7,621 nt of DNA. It comes from DATAEU01 sp046724395 (GTDB lineage: Bacteria; Actinomycetota; UBA4738; HRBIN12). Every line of letters starts with the position of its first letter. Position 1 is the stretch's first letter. The stretch covers positions 1-7,621 of the forward strand of contig JBKOWM010000086.1 in the NCBI GenBank assembly GCA_046724395.1, given 5' to 3'. Under the pieces are notes generated by a model. The model did not search any database and was not told the DNA's origin. It saw only the letters and a list, made by a program, of their open reading frames with translations. The position numbers and the translations under genes were made by a program. Of the stretch, positions 1-6,369 are shown piece by piece.

Positions 1-385
1 CTTCGCCCGGCGGTCAGGTCCACGTGCCTTTACTGAAGAGGAAGCATCTGAGGATGCGGACCTGATCGAGGGCGGCTCGATCAAGGCGAGGTGAGTTCGG
101 GCTGTCCCGCCTAGCGGTCGCCTTCCCGCACCATCCCTAGAAGCACCGCCAGGAGCGTCCGATCCTCCTCGCAGTCGATCAGCGGCTCGGCGAGACCGGC
201 CCTGCGCGGATGACGCAAGGACGTTCGCCGACACACACCGGTGCGACGCGTCCTCAACACCCTCTACGAGAAGTCCCTGAGATCGCCGCGCCGGCCATTA
301 CGTAAGCCTGAAGCCGGTTTGCCTGCTCAGAGCACTTTCCAACGATTCCTCGCTCAGCTTCGGCTCGTTTCGCTAATGCGACAAG
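1..385. other. Left-edge region without a confident gene
   Basis: I see no gene I can support here. A plus-strand frame open from the window edge stops at 94 (listed separately). A short minus-strand frame (111-260) is also open but is not convincing. The stretch lies directly upstream of a decayed transposase end and may be insertion-sequence debris or flanking DNA, but I could not align it to the missing N-terminal part of that transposase. Confidence 0.4.
2..94 (+). CDS. Possible C-terminal tail of a gene entering from the left
   Basis: The frame is open from the window edge to a TGA at 92-94, giving about 30 residues. It is acidic in the middle (TEEEASEDADLIEGG) and ends SIKAR. I do not recognise it. 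Codon choice is mixed rather than strongly G/C at the third position, so it may be chance. Only sequence to the left of the window could show whether it belongs to a real gene. Confidence 0.2.
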   Translation, partial: FARRSGPRAFTEEEASEDADLIEGGSIKAR

Positions 386-668
386 CGACTCCGATTCAGG
401 GTTCCGCCCGCGAACGCGTGCGCCGCGCGGGGGGTCCGTACGGTGCGGACCGAGTGCTGGACTGGATGCTGGTGCTCGGTCGTCGGGACTTGGAGCGGAT
501 CCCCGCGGTCTACACGGCCCACTACACCGGGCGAAGGCCGCACCGAGGTCTCGGGCTCAATACGCCGGAGCCGCAGCCGCGTCCTGCTCGGTGGCCAGCC
601 GAGGTGCTCGCATTAGATCGAACGAGGTGCTGCGCGGACTGATCCGTGAATACGAGCTCGCAGCCTGA
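386..668 (+). pseudogene. Frameshifted 3' remnant of an integrase-core (DDE) transposase
   Basis: Three frames joined in order give the C-terminal end of an integrase-core transposase of the kind common in actinobacterial insertion sequences. Frame one (386-457) reads PPANACAARGVRTVRTEC, matching the family pattern NAYAERWVRTVRTEC. At 455-459 one base is missing (TGCTG where TGC-CTG is expected), and the reading moves to a second frame: LDWMLVLGRRDLERI, then AHYTGRRPHRGLGLNTPEP (to about 595). A second shift leads to a third frame (about 612-668) ending GLIREYELAA and TGA at 666-668, the usual tail of these proteins. The Glu expected after NAYA, which I take as the third catalytic acid, is Ala here. 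The 5' two-thirds, including the first two Asp residues and the helix-turn-helix, is not visible, so this is a dead relic. The family pattern is from memory and no alignment was run. Confidence 0.8.
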
Positions 669-720
669 CGTCGGATCAAGAGTTAGCGTGCCCTTCAGCC
701 ACCGTGTCGGAAGCATCGAC

Positions 721-737
721 GGCCGGAACGTCCGGTC
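721..737. terminator. Hairpin downstream of the transporter operon
   Basis: GGCCGGA (721-727) pairs with TCCGGTC (731-737) through seven base pairs, one of them G-U, closing an ACG loop. It lies about 50 nt beyond the ATPase stop codon on the minus strand. There is no T-run on either side, so it is at best a weak or Rho-assisted terminator or an mRNA 3'-end stabiliser. Confidence 0.25.
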
Positions 738-788
738 AAGGAAGCGTGGGCGGGGTCAGGAGTTCGTGACCGGTCGAAGCCATCAGCG

Positions 789-2177
789 CTACGTCGAGCG
801 CTTCGTCAGGACTCCGTCGTCGACGTCCCAGATCTCGTCAACCGCGCGCAGTACCGTTGCGTCGTGGGTCGCCGTGAGGCATGCGGTACCCTCGTTCGCC
901 GCACTCTGGAGCAGCCCGAGAACCCGCCGTGCCGAGCTGCGGTCCTGGTGTGACGTCGGCTCGTCGACCAGGAGCACCTTCGGTGACAGCACCAAGGCGC
1001 GCGCGAGCGCTGCACGCTGTTGCTCGCCGATCGAGGTGTCCGACGGCAGTCGCGCCTGCAGGTGATCGAGAGCGAGCTCCTGCAGCAACTCGTCGATCCG
1101 TTCACGCGTCTGATCAAGTAGACCGGCGAGACGGGCAGGATGCTCTACGTTCTCGCGGACGGTGAACTCGGCGAGGAGGCCGAGCTTCTGTGGCAGGACC
1201 GAGACGTCCCTCCACGCCGGCAGCGCCGGTGCGATCTCGCCACGGAGGAGGATGTGGCCGCGATCCGGCCGTTCCCAGCCCGCGGCGAGATGCAACACGG
1301 TCGTCTTGCCCGAGCCCGAGCGACCCACGAGGGCACCGATCCGTCCGACGCCCAGCTCGAGCGACGCATCTCGGACCGCGTGGATGCGCTCGTCACCCCG
1401 CCGAAATGTCTTGTCGACGCCGCGAAAGGCGAGCACCGGGGGGCCGCTCTCGAGCGACGGCAGTCGGGGCTCTGGAGCCGATCCGAGATCGCCGTGACGG
1501 CGGGCCGTCGCGAGCACTCCGTGATCGAGCCGGACGATTTCGTCGGCGCGCTCGAGGACCGCCTCGTCGTGCGTGGCAAGCACGAACGTTACGCCTCGAT
1601 CGTGAAGCGCGGCGATCGCGTCGAGAACGGAGCGCGCCGACGCATCGTCGAGCTGTGCGGTCGGCTCGTCGGCGACGACCATTCGCACTCCCGCACAGAG
1701 CATCTGTGCGATCGCGGCACGCTGCTGCTCGCCGCCCGAGAGCGCCGACGGCAGATGATCGAGCCGGTCGGTGATGGCCAACGCGTCGGCGACCGATCTT
1801 GGATCGAGCACTGTCGTGCCTGCGCGATCCGCCGCAGCGAGCAGCTGATCGCCGACGGTCTGCCTCGGGAACAGATTGTCCGAGGGCCGCTGGAAGACGT
1901 AACCGACGGTCCGGCGTCGCAGCCGTCGGAGCGCGCGCTGCCGCGCGCGGTGCAGCGGCAGGCCGTCGACGACCACCTCCCCGGCCGACGGGTGATCGAT
2001 GCCGGCAAGGAGCCGCAGCATCGTGGACTTCCCGCTCCCGGAGGGGCCGGCGACCGCCGTGATCATGCCGGCGCCGAAGACGGCCGACACGCCGTCGAGC
2101 GCCCGGATCTCCCCGGTCGCCGTGACATACCGCTTCTCGAGCTCGCGCACGTGCGCGATCGGCGGCTCACTCGGCAA
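789..2177 (-). CDS. Tandem (double) ABC transporter ATP-binding protein, MacB/LolD-like
   Basis: Hydrolyses ATP at the cytoplasmic face to drive the FtsX-type permease encoded just upstream. The 462-aa chain carries two complete nucleotide-binding domains. Domain 1 (about 8-225): Walker A GPSGSGKST 44-52, Q-loop Q96, signature LSGGE 146-150, Walker B MVVADEP 166-172 with catalytic E171, H-loop H203. Domain 2 (about 248-458): Walker A GRSGSGKTT 285-293, Q-loop Q330, Walker B VLLVDEP 401-407 with E406, H-loop H438. Its signature is degenerate, TSIGE at 381-385. MacB/LolD-type ATPases are usually single-domain and about 220-250 aa, so this is a head-to-tail fusion. The start is TTG at 2175-2177: it has a well-placed GAGGTGA site, and the same frame is closed by a TGA a few codons upstream. 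The start lies inside the last codons of the permease gene (11-nt overlap), pointing to translational coupling. Substrate unknown. Confidence 0.93.
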   Translation of the reverse strand: MPSEPPIAHVRELEKRYVTATGEIRALDGVSAVFGAGMITAVAGPSGSGKSTMLRLLAGIDHPSAGEVVVDGLPLHRARQRALRRLRRRTVGYVFQRPSDNLFPRQTVGDQLLAAADRAGTTVLDPRSVADALAITDRLDHLPSALSGGEQQRAAIAQMLCAGVRMVVADEPTAQLDDASARSVLDAIAALHDRGVTFVLATHDEAVLERADEIVRLDHGVLATARRHGDLGSAPEPRLPSLESGPPVLAFRGVDKTFRRGDERIHAVRDASLELGVGRIGALVGRSGSGKTTVLHLAAGWERPDRGHILLRGEIAPALPAWRDVSVLPQKLGLLAEFTVRENVEHPARLAGLLDQTRERIDELLQELALDHLQARLPSDTSIGEQQRAALARALVLSPKVLLVDEPTSHQDRSSARRVLGLLQSAANEGTACLTATHDATVLRAVDEIWDVDDGVLTKRST

Positions 2178-4827
2178 CTCGCATCACCTCGCCCAACTCG
2201 ACGCGTCGGACGCGCCACGCCGTGAGGCGGGCGCCGCCTGCAGTGCCCACCGCAACCAAGACGCTCGCGAACACGAACGGTACCCATGGGACGACGAGCA
2301 GGGGTGGTGGTGATACCGTCGGGAGTGGATCGATCAACGGCGCGACGATGACGCCGGAGATTACCGCGAGCACGGCCCCGATCGCGAACGAAGTTGCGAG
2401 CATCATGGCGAGTTCCCGACGGAGCGATCCCTCGTGCGTGCGCGCAGTCATCCCCATGCGAAGTGACAACGCGTACGAGACCAAGTGCGCGCGCTGACGC
2501 GTCTGCAGGTACATAATCGTGCCGGCGATCGCGAGCAGCGCCGCTCCGGCACCGAGGACGTCGAGCACCTGGAAGGTCTCGATCGTCGCGGCGAACGATG
2601 GGATGTCCTTTACTTCGTCGGCCGTGAGGATCAGGTACGGGGGATACCGCAGGTCCCTGAGCGCGACTCGTGCTTCGTCCGCATCGCCGCGAACCCACAA
2701 TTCCTCACTCGCCTGTGCGTTGAGCATCAGGCTCCGGCCTGCTGGATTGGCAACCATCCACCGACGGTCCACGACGACGAGTGGGTCTCCCGCCGACATG
2801 GCAGGGAAGGCTTCGGCCCGACCGACGACGTCCAACGGAAACACCTGCCCTTCCATCATGACCGCGTCGACATCGAGGTTCCCAACGACGACCGCCGGCA
2901 TCGCGCCGCGATCCTTCGATCCGCTCAGACCCCTCATCAGGTCTTCGAGCGGCGAGGACGAGAACGACAGGCGCCAGTACGCGGCGCGTTCGAACGTCGA
3001 CGGATCGATCGCGAGGAAGTCGTACGTGGTCGTGGTCCCCGCGATCGTCCCGGCGTCCGGCACCCGGGTGACGCGGGTGATCGGGAGCGGGAAGGTGTGG
3101 GGATCGGGGGTGCTTTCGTTGATCCAGCCGGCGACGTCGCTCCCGACGAACACCCCGGCCTTCGCGTCGATCGTCGCGCGCATCGACGCGACGAAGAGGA
3201 GCGACTCGACGAATATGCCGAGGCAGACCGTCACCACTGCGACGAGCGCGAAGGTCGGCCCCGGGAACGCGGTTAGTCGTCGTGCCGCCAGGTACGTCTC
3301 CGGCGACGCGTTCCCCGACCGCGAGCGCCACCACCGGTACACCGGCACACAGAAGCGACCGCCGAGCGCGCCGAAGCCCGCAACGAACAGGATCGAGAAT
3401 CCCAGCAACCAGATACTCGGCCGCTGCAGGCCGCTTGCGTCCTTGACGAAGGCACCGGCCGATCGCAGACGGCGCAGGGCAAGCAACGACACGGCGGCGG
3501 GTACGAGTTCCAACGGCAGCCGCGTGATCACGCGCAGGCGTGCGAGATGATGCTCCGACTGCCGGAAGAATGCGACCATCGCCGCCGACACGAGGACGAC
3601 GATCGCAACGGGAATGGCGATGACGGTCGTACGGACGGCGGTAGACATCGCGGACGCTTCGATCCGGCCGTCGGGCCCCACGAGACGGACGGCTGCGACC
3701 GAGAGCACGAATCCCGCCGCGCACGCGATTCCGGCAGGGAGCAGTACCTCCGTGGCGAGACCGAGCGCGACACGCGTCGGCTGCGTCCCGCGTGCGAACA
3801 GGAGCCCCGCCTCGACGGGTCGGGCGGCCATCAGGAACACCCCTGCGGAGACGAGCACGGCGAGCGCCACGAGGACGCCCGTGGCGCGCAAGAGGAGCCC
3901 AGGGGATTCGATCTGCGACACACGGACGTCAACGCCGTCGGCGATACCAGGCATCGCGCTGTACAGCGCCGCATCGGGCACTCCGTAATCGCAGCAGTGG
4001 AACTGACCGAAGTACGGACCATCGGGTGAGATCCTCGATCGGAATCGCGCGAAGAAGGCTGCGAGCGACTTCGCTTCGGAGAGCGTGACGTTCTCGTCGC
4101 GCAACGGTGCCTCCCACGTGAATGTCGCCCGGCCGATCCCGAGGCGCCTCGCCAACGACGCCATCTGGGAGGCCGAGGTGAGAACGAGGGCCGGCGGAGG
4201 CGGGCAGTCCTTCTGGACGCAATGGGTCCCGTAGATTTCGTCATTCCACGGATACCAATAGGTCGAGCGCGGTACGGATGAGAGGTCTCGGTAAACGCCT
4301 GCGACGGCGACGGTAACCGTGCGGCCACTCAGCTCGAGCCGCACCTCGTCGCTCGCGTCGGCTCGGATGTTATGCGCCAACAGGCTCGGTAGCAACACAC
4401 CGTCACCTTCCGAGCCTCGAAGAAGGGTGATGTGATCGGTCGCTCCTTGGGCCGAGAACAAGACGCCTGGTACGGGGAACCGTGCATCGCCCCAGACCTC
4501 TAGCTCCTCGCCGACGGCGCCGCGGTAGACCTCATCGAGGATTGGCGCCTCCCGCATCTCGCGCCTGAACAGGGCGTCGATCTCCGCGTAGGCTGGGTAG
4601 TCGCCACGGCTCTGCGTGCCATGCAGAAGCACATCCGTCGACCGGTATGCGATCCCGGCGCCGGCGCGCGTCGCGATCCGGTCGATGTCGCCGGCAACCA
4701 GGTCGCTCGCCGACGCCGAGACGAACAGCGGAAACGCCGAGAGGACCATCGTCAAGAGGACACAACCGAGCGCCGAGCCGGCGAGCAGACCCGGATACCA
4801 GATCAGCGCGGACAATCGGGTCTTCAC
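2167..4827 (-). CDS. FtsX-like ABC transporter permease with two FtsX halves (886 aa)
   Basis: Membrane subunit of a type VII (MacB/FtsX/Lol-like) ABC system; this family moves substrates or transmits force across the membrane rather than forming a classical channel. Predicted layout: TM1 about 12-37, a large extracytoplasmic domain about 38-310, TM2 about 311-334, TM3 about 354-380, TM4 about 400-421, an extra hydrophobic segment about 471-490, then the second half with TM about 524-547, a second extracytoplasmic domain about 548-753, and TMs about 755-775, 806-830 and 845-868. The chain ends on a basic cytoplasmic tail (WRVRRVELGEVMRVAE). Two FtsX units in one chain pair naturally with the double ATPase encoded next. 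The first outer domain holds four Cys (203, 208, 278, 279). The start is GTG at 4825-4827: the frame has a stop upstream and no other start codon, and the ribosome site (GGGGA, 8 nt away) is weak. The substrate cannot be told from sequence; antimicrobial-peptide or lipid export are possibilities only. Confidence 0.9.
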   Translation of the reverse strand: MKTRLSALIWYPGLLAGSALGCVLLTMVLSAFPLFVSASASDLVAGDIDRIATRAGAGIAYRSTDVLLHGTQSRGDYPAYAEIDALFRREMREAPILDEVYRGAVGEELEVWGDARFPVPGVLFSAQGATDHITLLRGSEGDGVLLPSLLAHNIRADASDEVRLELSGRTVTVAVAGVYRDLSSVPRSTYWYPWNDEIYGTHCVQKDCPPPPALVLTSASQMASLARRLGIGRATFTWEAPLRDENVTLSEAKSLAAFFARFRSRISPDGPYFGQFHCCDYGVPDAALYSAMPGIADGVDVRVSQIESPGLLLRATGVLVALAVLVSAGVFLMAARPVEAGLLFARGTQPTRVALGLATEVLLPAGIACAAGFVLSVAAVRLVGPDGRIEASAMSTAVRTTVIAIPVAIVVLVSAAMVAFFRQSEHHLARLRVITRLPLELVPAAVSLLALRRLRSAGAFVKDASGLQRPSIWLLGFSILFVAGFGALGGRFCVPVYRWWRSRSGNASPETYLAARRLTAFPGPTFALVAVVTVCLGIFVESLLFVASMRATIDAKAGVFVGSDVAGWINESTPDPHTFPLPITRVTRVPDAGTIAGTTTTYDFLAIDPSTFERAAYWRLSFSSSPLEDLMRGLSGSKDRGAMPAVVVGNLDVDAVMMEGQVFPLDVVGRAEAFPAMSAGDPLVVVDRRWMVANPAGRSLMLNAQASEELWVRGDADEARVALRDLRYPPYLILTADEVKDIPSFAATIETFQVLDVLGAGAALLAIAGTIMYLQTRQRAHLVSYALSLRMGMTARTHEGSLRRELAMMLATSFAIGAVLAVISGVIVAPLIDPLPTVSPPPLLVVPWVPFVFASVLVAVGTAGGARLTAWRVRRVELGEVMRVAE
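2184..2190 (-). promoter_or_regulatory. Ribosome binding site fixing the TTG start of the ATPase
   Basis: On the minus strand GAGGTGA lies 6 nt before the TTG at 2177, within the permease coding sequence. It supports the TTG start and reinitiation by ribosomes finishing the permease. Confidence 0.6.
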
Positions 4828-5063
4828 GACGACATCCCCGGGACGTCCGATGACGGGCGCCGCGCGATTCGCCGGCCCGGGTCCTTATCGGGAGGGTGCG
4901 ACCCGTGACCGCCTCGCGATGCGTGCTGTCGCACGCTCGGATCGACTCGATGACCGTGGCCTATGAGATCGAACAGCACGACCATCAGTACGCAAAGGGC
5001 CGCGCGCCAGGCTTTTAGGCGACACTCCTCCATCACCGGCGGTGCGTCCACCCTCTCGGACAT
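4824..5063 (-). CDS. Possible small single-span membrane protein upstream of the permease
   Basis: A 79-aa frame whose TGA overlaps the permease start codon as GTGA (4824-4827), the classical coupling arrangement. Residues about 19-34 (WRAALCVLMVVLFDLI) would make one membrane segment. The rest is hydrophilic, rich in Arg, His, Pro and Ser, with no motif I recognise. ATG at 5061-5063 has only a weak purine-rich stretch upstream; a second ATG 11 codons in (MEECRL) is an alternative. If real, it may help translate the permease or be an accessory subunit. If not, this stretch is simply the operon leader. Codon usage is only moderately biased, so I leave it as tentative. Confidence 0.3.
   Translation of the reverse strand: MSERVDAPPVMEECRLKAWRAALCVLMVVLFDLIGHGHRVDPSVRQHASRGGHGSHPPDKDPGRRIARRPSSDVPGMSS
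4921..4936. repeat. Short perfect hairpin in the transporter leader
   Basis: GCGTGC (4921-4926) and GCACGC (4931-4936) are exact inverted repeats around a TGTC loop. The hairpin lies about 95-110 nt upstream of the permease start. No T-run follows. It could be an operator or an mRNA leader element, but a 6-bp inverted repeat is also expected by chance in GC-rich DNA. Confidence 0.3.
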
Positions 5064-5260
5064 GCGCCGCCCTTGCTCGGCGTCGCACCCCGTACGGATC
5101 CGACCACGCTGCGCGGGGGCGGAGGGGACACGCTGACGGGTGGCCCGGCCGACGACCGCTGCTCCGCCGTCGAGACGATGACATGAGCTCTGCCGGTGGG
5201 GGCGACGGCCATTCGGCGATGCGTACGGGGCCGATACCGCCGCGGCGACATTCAGGTGAC

Positions 5261-5279
5261 AAAAACCGGAAGAGCCGTT
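5261..5279 (-). terminator. Weak intrinsic terminator after the 117-aa gene
   Basis: On the minus strand AACGG, a CTCTT loop and CCGGTT form a stem with one bulged G, followed at once by a run of T (complement of A5261-A5265). It lies about 37 nt past the stop codon of the 117-aa gene. The stem is short, so termination may be partial. It would separate that gene from the transporter operon. Confidence 0.4.
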
Positions 5280-5315
5280 AGGAGTCCTATGTGTCCGCGA
5301 TGGACGGGCTGTTTG

Positions 5316-5669
5316 CTAACCACCGGACATGAGCCGGTACTCTTCTTCGTCCCATCGCTTCCGGGCTTCGTCATACTCGACCATCCGTCGTCGAGTGGCT
5401 TCGGGAATGGACTCAGCTAAGGGTCTCTCTGAAAGCAGATAACCCGCGTAGCCCCAGCCGACTCCCATAAACGGATTCTTGTTGCTCAGTCGGTCTTGGA
5501 GTCGGCCTACGGCACGCATTCGCTCAGAATGTGTCGCCTGCCAATGCCAACCGCCCCACTCGACCCAACATGTGACGAGTTCCTCGGCGTACCCCTCAAC
5601 GCGGTCGCCATCTACCTCAAGCCAGACGTTGTTTTGTTCGTTCCTGAACCTTTCCCGCTCACCCGACAT
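5316..5669 (-). CDS. Hypothetical Trp-rich protein, 117 aa
   Basis: I do not recognise this protein. It has a clear ATG (5667-5669) preceded 8 nt upstream by a strong GGAGGGGG site, and a terminator-like element follows it, so I believe it is real. It is soluble, with no signal peptide or membrane segment. It has seven Trp in 117 residues (16, 35, 38, 41, 43, 72, 106), four of them clustered in CWVEWGGWHW at 34-43. A Gly/aromatic stretch lies at 66-78 (PFMGVGWGYAGYL), and the C-terminus (about 92-112) is highly charged and probably helical. Its base composition is visibly less GC-rich than the transporter genes (58% over 5401-5460 by hand count), suggesting recent transfer. It stands alone on the minus strand; the 700 bases upstream are non-coding and structured. 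Confidence 0.7.
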   Translation of the reverse strand: MSGERERFRNEQNNVWLEVDGDRVEGYAEELVTCWVEWGGWHWQATHSERMRAVGRLQDRLSNKNPFMGVGWGYAGYLLSERPLAESIPEATRRRMVEYDEARKRWDEEEYRLMSGG

Positions 5670-5677
5670 CTCCCGGT

Positions 5678-5685
5678 CCCCCTCC
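5678..5685 (-). promoter_or_regulatory. Strong ribosome binding site of the 117-aa gene
   Basis: On the minus strand GGAGGGGG lies 8 nt before the ATG at 5669. It decides the start and is the best evidence that this orphan gene is translated. Confidence 0.65.
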
Positions 5686-5721
5686 GAAGTAGCTCAGCCA
5701 TGCACCGAGGGCGTGCGACGC

Positions 5722-5758
5722 GCCGGGTACGGCCACCTTCCCTTCGGCCGTACCCGGC
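5722..5758. repeat. Perfect 13-bp inverted repeat (strong hairpin)
   Basis: GCCGGGTACGGCC (5722-5734) and GGCCGTACCCGGC (5746-5758) are exact reverse complements around an 11-nt pyrimidine-rich loop. It lies 53-89 nt upstream of the 117-aa gene, so it is either in that gene's 5' untranslated leader or in its promoter zone. There is no T-run on either strand, which argues against a simple intrinsic terminator. An operator, transposon end or RNA stem are the alternatives. Confidence 0.65.
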
Positions 5759-5780
5759 ACTCGCGGCTTCTCGCCGAGTG
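5758..5780. repeat. Second hairpin abutting the 13-bp inverted repeat
   Basis: CACTCG (5758-5763) pairs with CGAGTG (5775-5780) around an 11-nt loop. It begins on the very last base of the preceding inverted repeat, giving two back-to-back stem-loops. Confidence 0.4.
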
Positions 5781-6016
5781 GCTCAGCCCCGCTGCGCCAT
5801 CGGCGAAATATGCGCGGCGAGCCATGTCGGGAGTTGTACTCTCCGTTTGTGTTGTCCGGATGACCGGCCCCCCGCAGTCAGTGCCGCTACCCTCGCGTGT
5901 CCGGCTGAAACGAGTGAAGAACAACTCAGGCCGCCAATTCTCATGCTCCTCCAAAGGAGGGTGGACGGCCAGGACCGACCCGGAAGAGGGTTAGGTCGTG
6001 GCGCGGAGGACCGCTT

Positions 6017-6032
6017 CGGCGCCGCGGCGCCG
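6017..6032. repeat. 16-nt perfect palindrome
   Basis: The sequence CGGCGCCG repeated head to tail is its own reverse complement, so it can form a hairpin or a dimeric protein site. It is flanked by GGACCGC and GCGGTTC, which can pair outside it. Chance is more likely here than in a balanced genome because the region is very GC-rich. Confidence 0.4.
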
Positions 6033-6119
6033 TGGGGCTCCCTGCGGTTCTTCTGAGGACAGCAGCCGGAAAAAGGCCAGCCATCCCGAGAGTGGCTTCG
6101 GGTGCTCCGCAGCCATCCC

Positions 6120-6177
6120 GTCACGCCTTCCGTGACCTCACACCAGTCACCCAAACGGCTGACTGGCGGCTGGTGAG
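6120..6177. repeat. Nested and alternative stem-loops before the DUF1801 gene
   Basis: GTCACG (6120-6125) pairs with CGTGAC (6131-6136) over a 5-nt loop. Next, CCAGTCA (6143-6149) pairs with TGACTGG (6160-6166). The same CCAG could instead pair with CTGGTGAG (6170-6177), extended by the CTCA at 6137-6140. The last two pairings compete, as in regulatory leaders, but no gene-control function has been shown. Confidence 0.35.
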
Positions 6178-6355
6178 AAAAGTCCGGAGAGGACGGCCCG
6201 CCCGAGGCTTGTGCCGCTCGCCAGGGCCAGAGAGCCAGAACGCCGCCCGACAAGCCCGCAGGACCATTACATGGGAGCCTTTCCATCCCGACAGGGTCGC
6301 CCTAGGCTGTCGCGATACAGGAGTCCGGGCGCCGGATCTGATTCGTGAGCTCTGC

Positions 6356-6363
6356 AGGAGGGG
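6356..6363 (+). promoter_or_regulatory. Strong ribosome binding site for the TTG start
   Basis: AGGAGGGG lies 6 nt before the TTG at 6370-6372, which makes that TTG the likely start of the DUF1801 gene even though it is not ATG. Confidence 0.7.
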
Positions 6364-6369
6364 ATCAGG

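Larger units (their letters stand above)
4828..5315. other. Transporter operon leader and intergenic region
   Basis: These 488 bases separate the transporter operon from the 117-aa gene, both on the minus strand. They hold the tentative 79-aa frame, a short hairpin at 4921-4936 and a weak intrinsic terminator at 5261-5279. The operon promoter should lie here, but I find no convincing -35/-10 pair. Other open frames here are Arg-rich and look like GC-driven artefacts. Confidence 0.5.
5670..6369. other. Structured non-coding island
   Basis: This 700-base stretch between divergent genes (117-aa gene to the left, DUF1801 gene to the right) has open frames on both strands, but none has a recognisable domain, protein-like composition or good start. 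It holds a run of inverted repeats: 5722-5758, 5758-5780, 5948-5960, 6017-6032, 6085-6102, 6120-6136, 6143-6166 and 6294-6317. It also holds an 11-nt direct repeat (CAGCCATCCCG at 6078-6088 and 6110-6120). The promoters of both flanking genes should also be here. I could not match it to RNase P RNA, tmRNA, SRP RNA, a cobalamin riboswitch or a tRNA. It may be an RNA gene, an RNA leader of the DUF1801 gene, or mobile-element debris. Confidence 0.45.

Noticed and set aside
111..260. 49-aa minus-strand frame ending DCEEDRTLLAVLLGMVREGDR-like
   Set aside because: The last 20 residues look protein-like, but it has a GTG start with a weak site, an Arg-rich first half and no recognisable family; too short to support alone.
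1140..2225. Long plus-strand open frame (361 codons) antisense to the ATPase gene
   Set aside because: It lies opposite a gene with clear ABC motifs, is rich in Arg, Asp and Gly without domains, and is expected from GC-rich codon bias.
2485..3550. Long plus-strand open frames opposite the permease
   Set aside because: Low-complexity Arg/Thr/Ser-rich translations antisense to a well-supported membrane protein; no start signals.
5234..5262. TTGTCA on the minus strand as a -35 box for the transporter operon
   Set aside because: At 17-19 nt spacing the -10 candidates are CGGTAT or TATCGG, poor matches, and the position is about 170 nt upstream of even the tentative small ORF.
5686..5700. GTAGCTCAGCC resembling a tRNA D-arm
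   Set aside because: No acceptor stem, anticodon arm or T-arm consensus (GGTTCGAATCC type) at the right distance.
6170..6260. Cobalamin-riboswitch-like fragments (GGTGAGAAAAGTCCGG and later GAGCCAGAACGCC)
   Set aside because: The B12-box order and spacing do not hold, the conserved upstream stems are missing, and the downstream gene has no known cobalamin link.
5783..6286. 167-codon minus-strand frame in the structured island
   Set aside because: Composition rich in Trp, Arg, Ser and Pro without any motif, and no good start site. The inverted repeats explain the region better.
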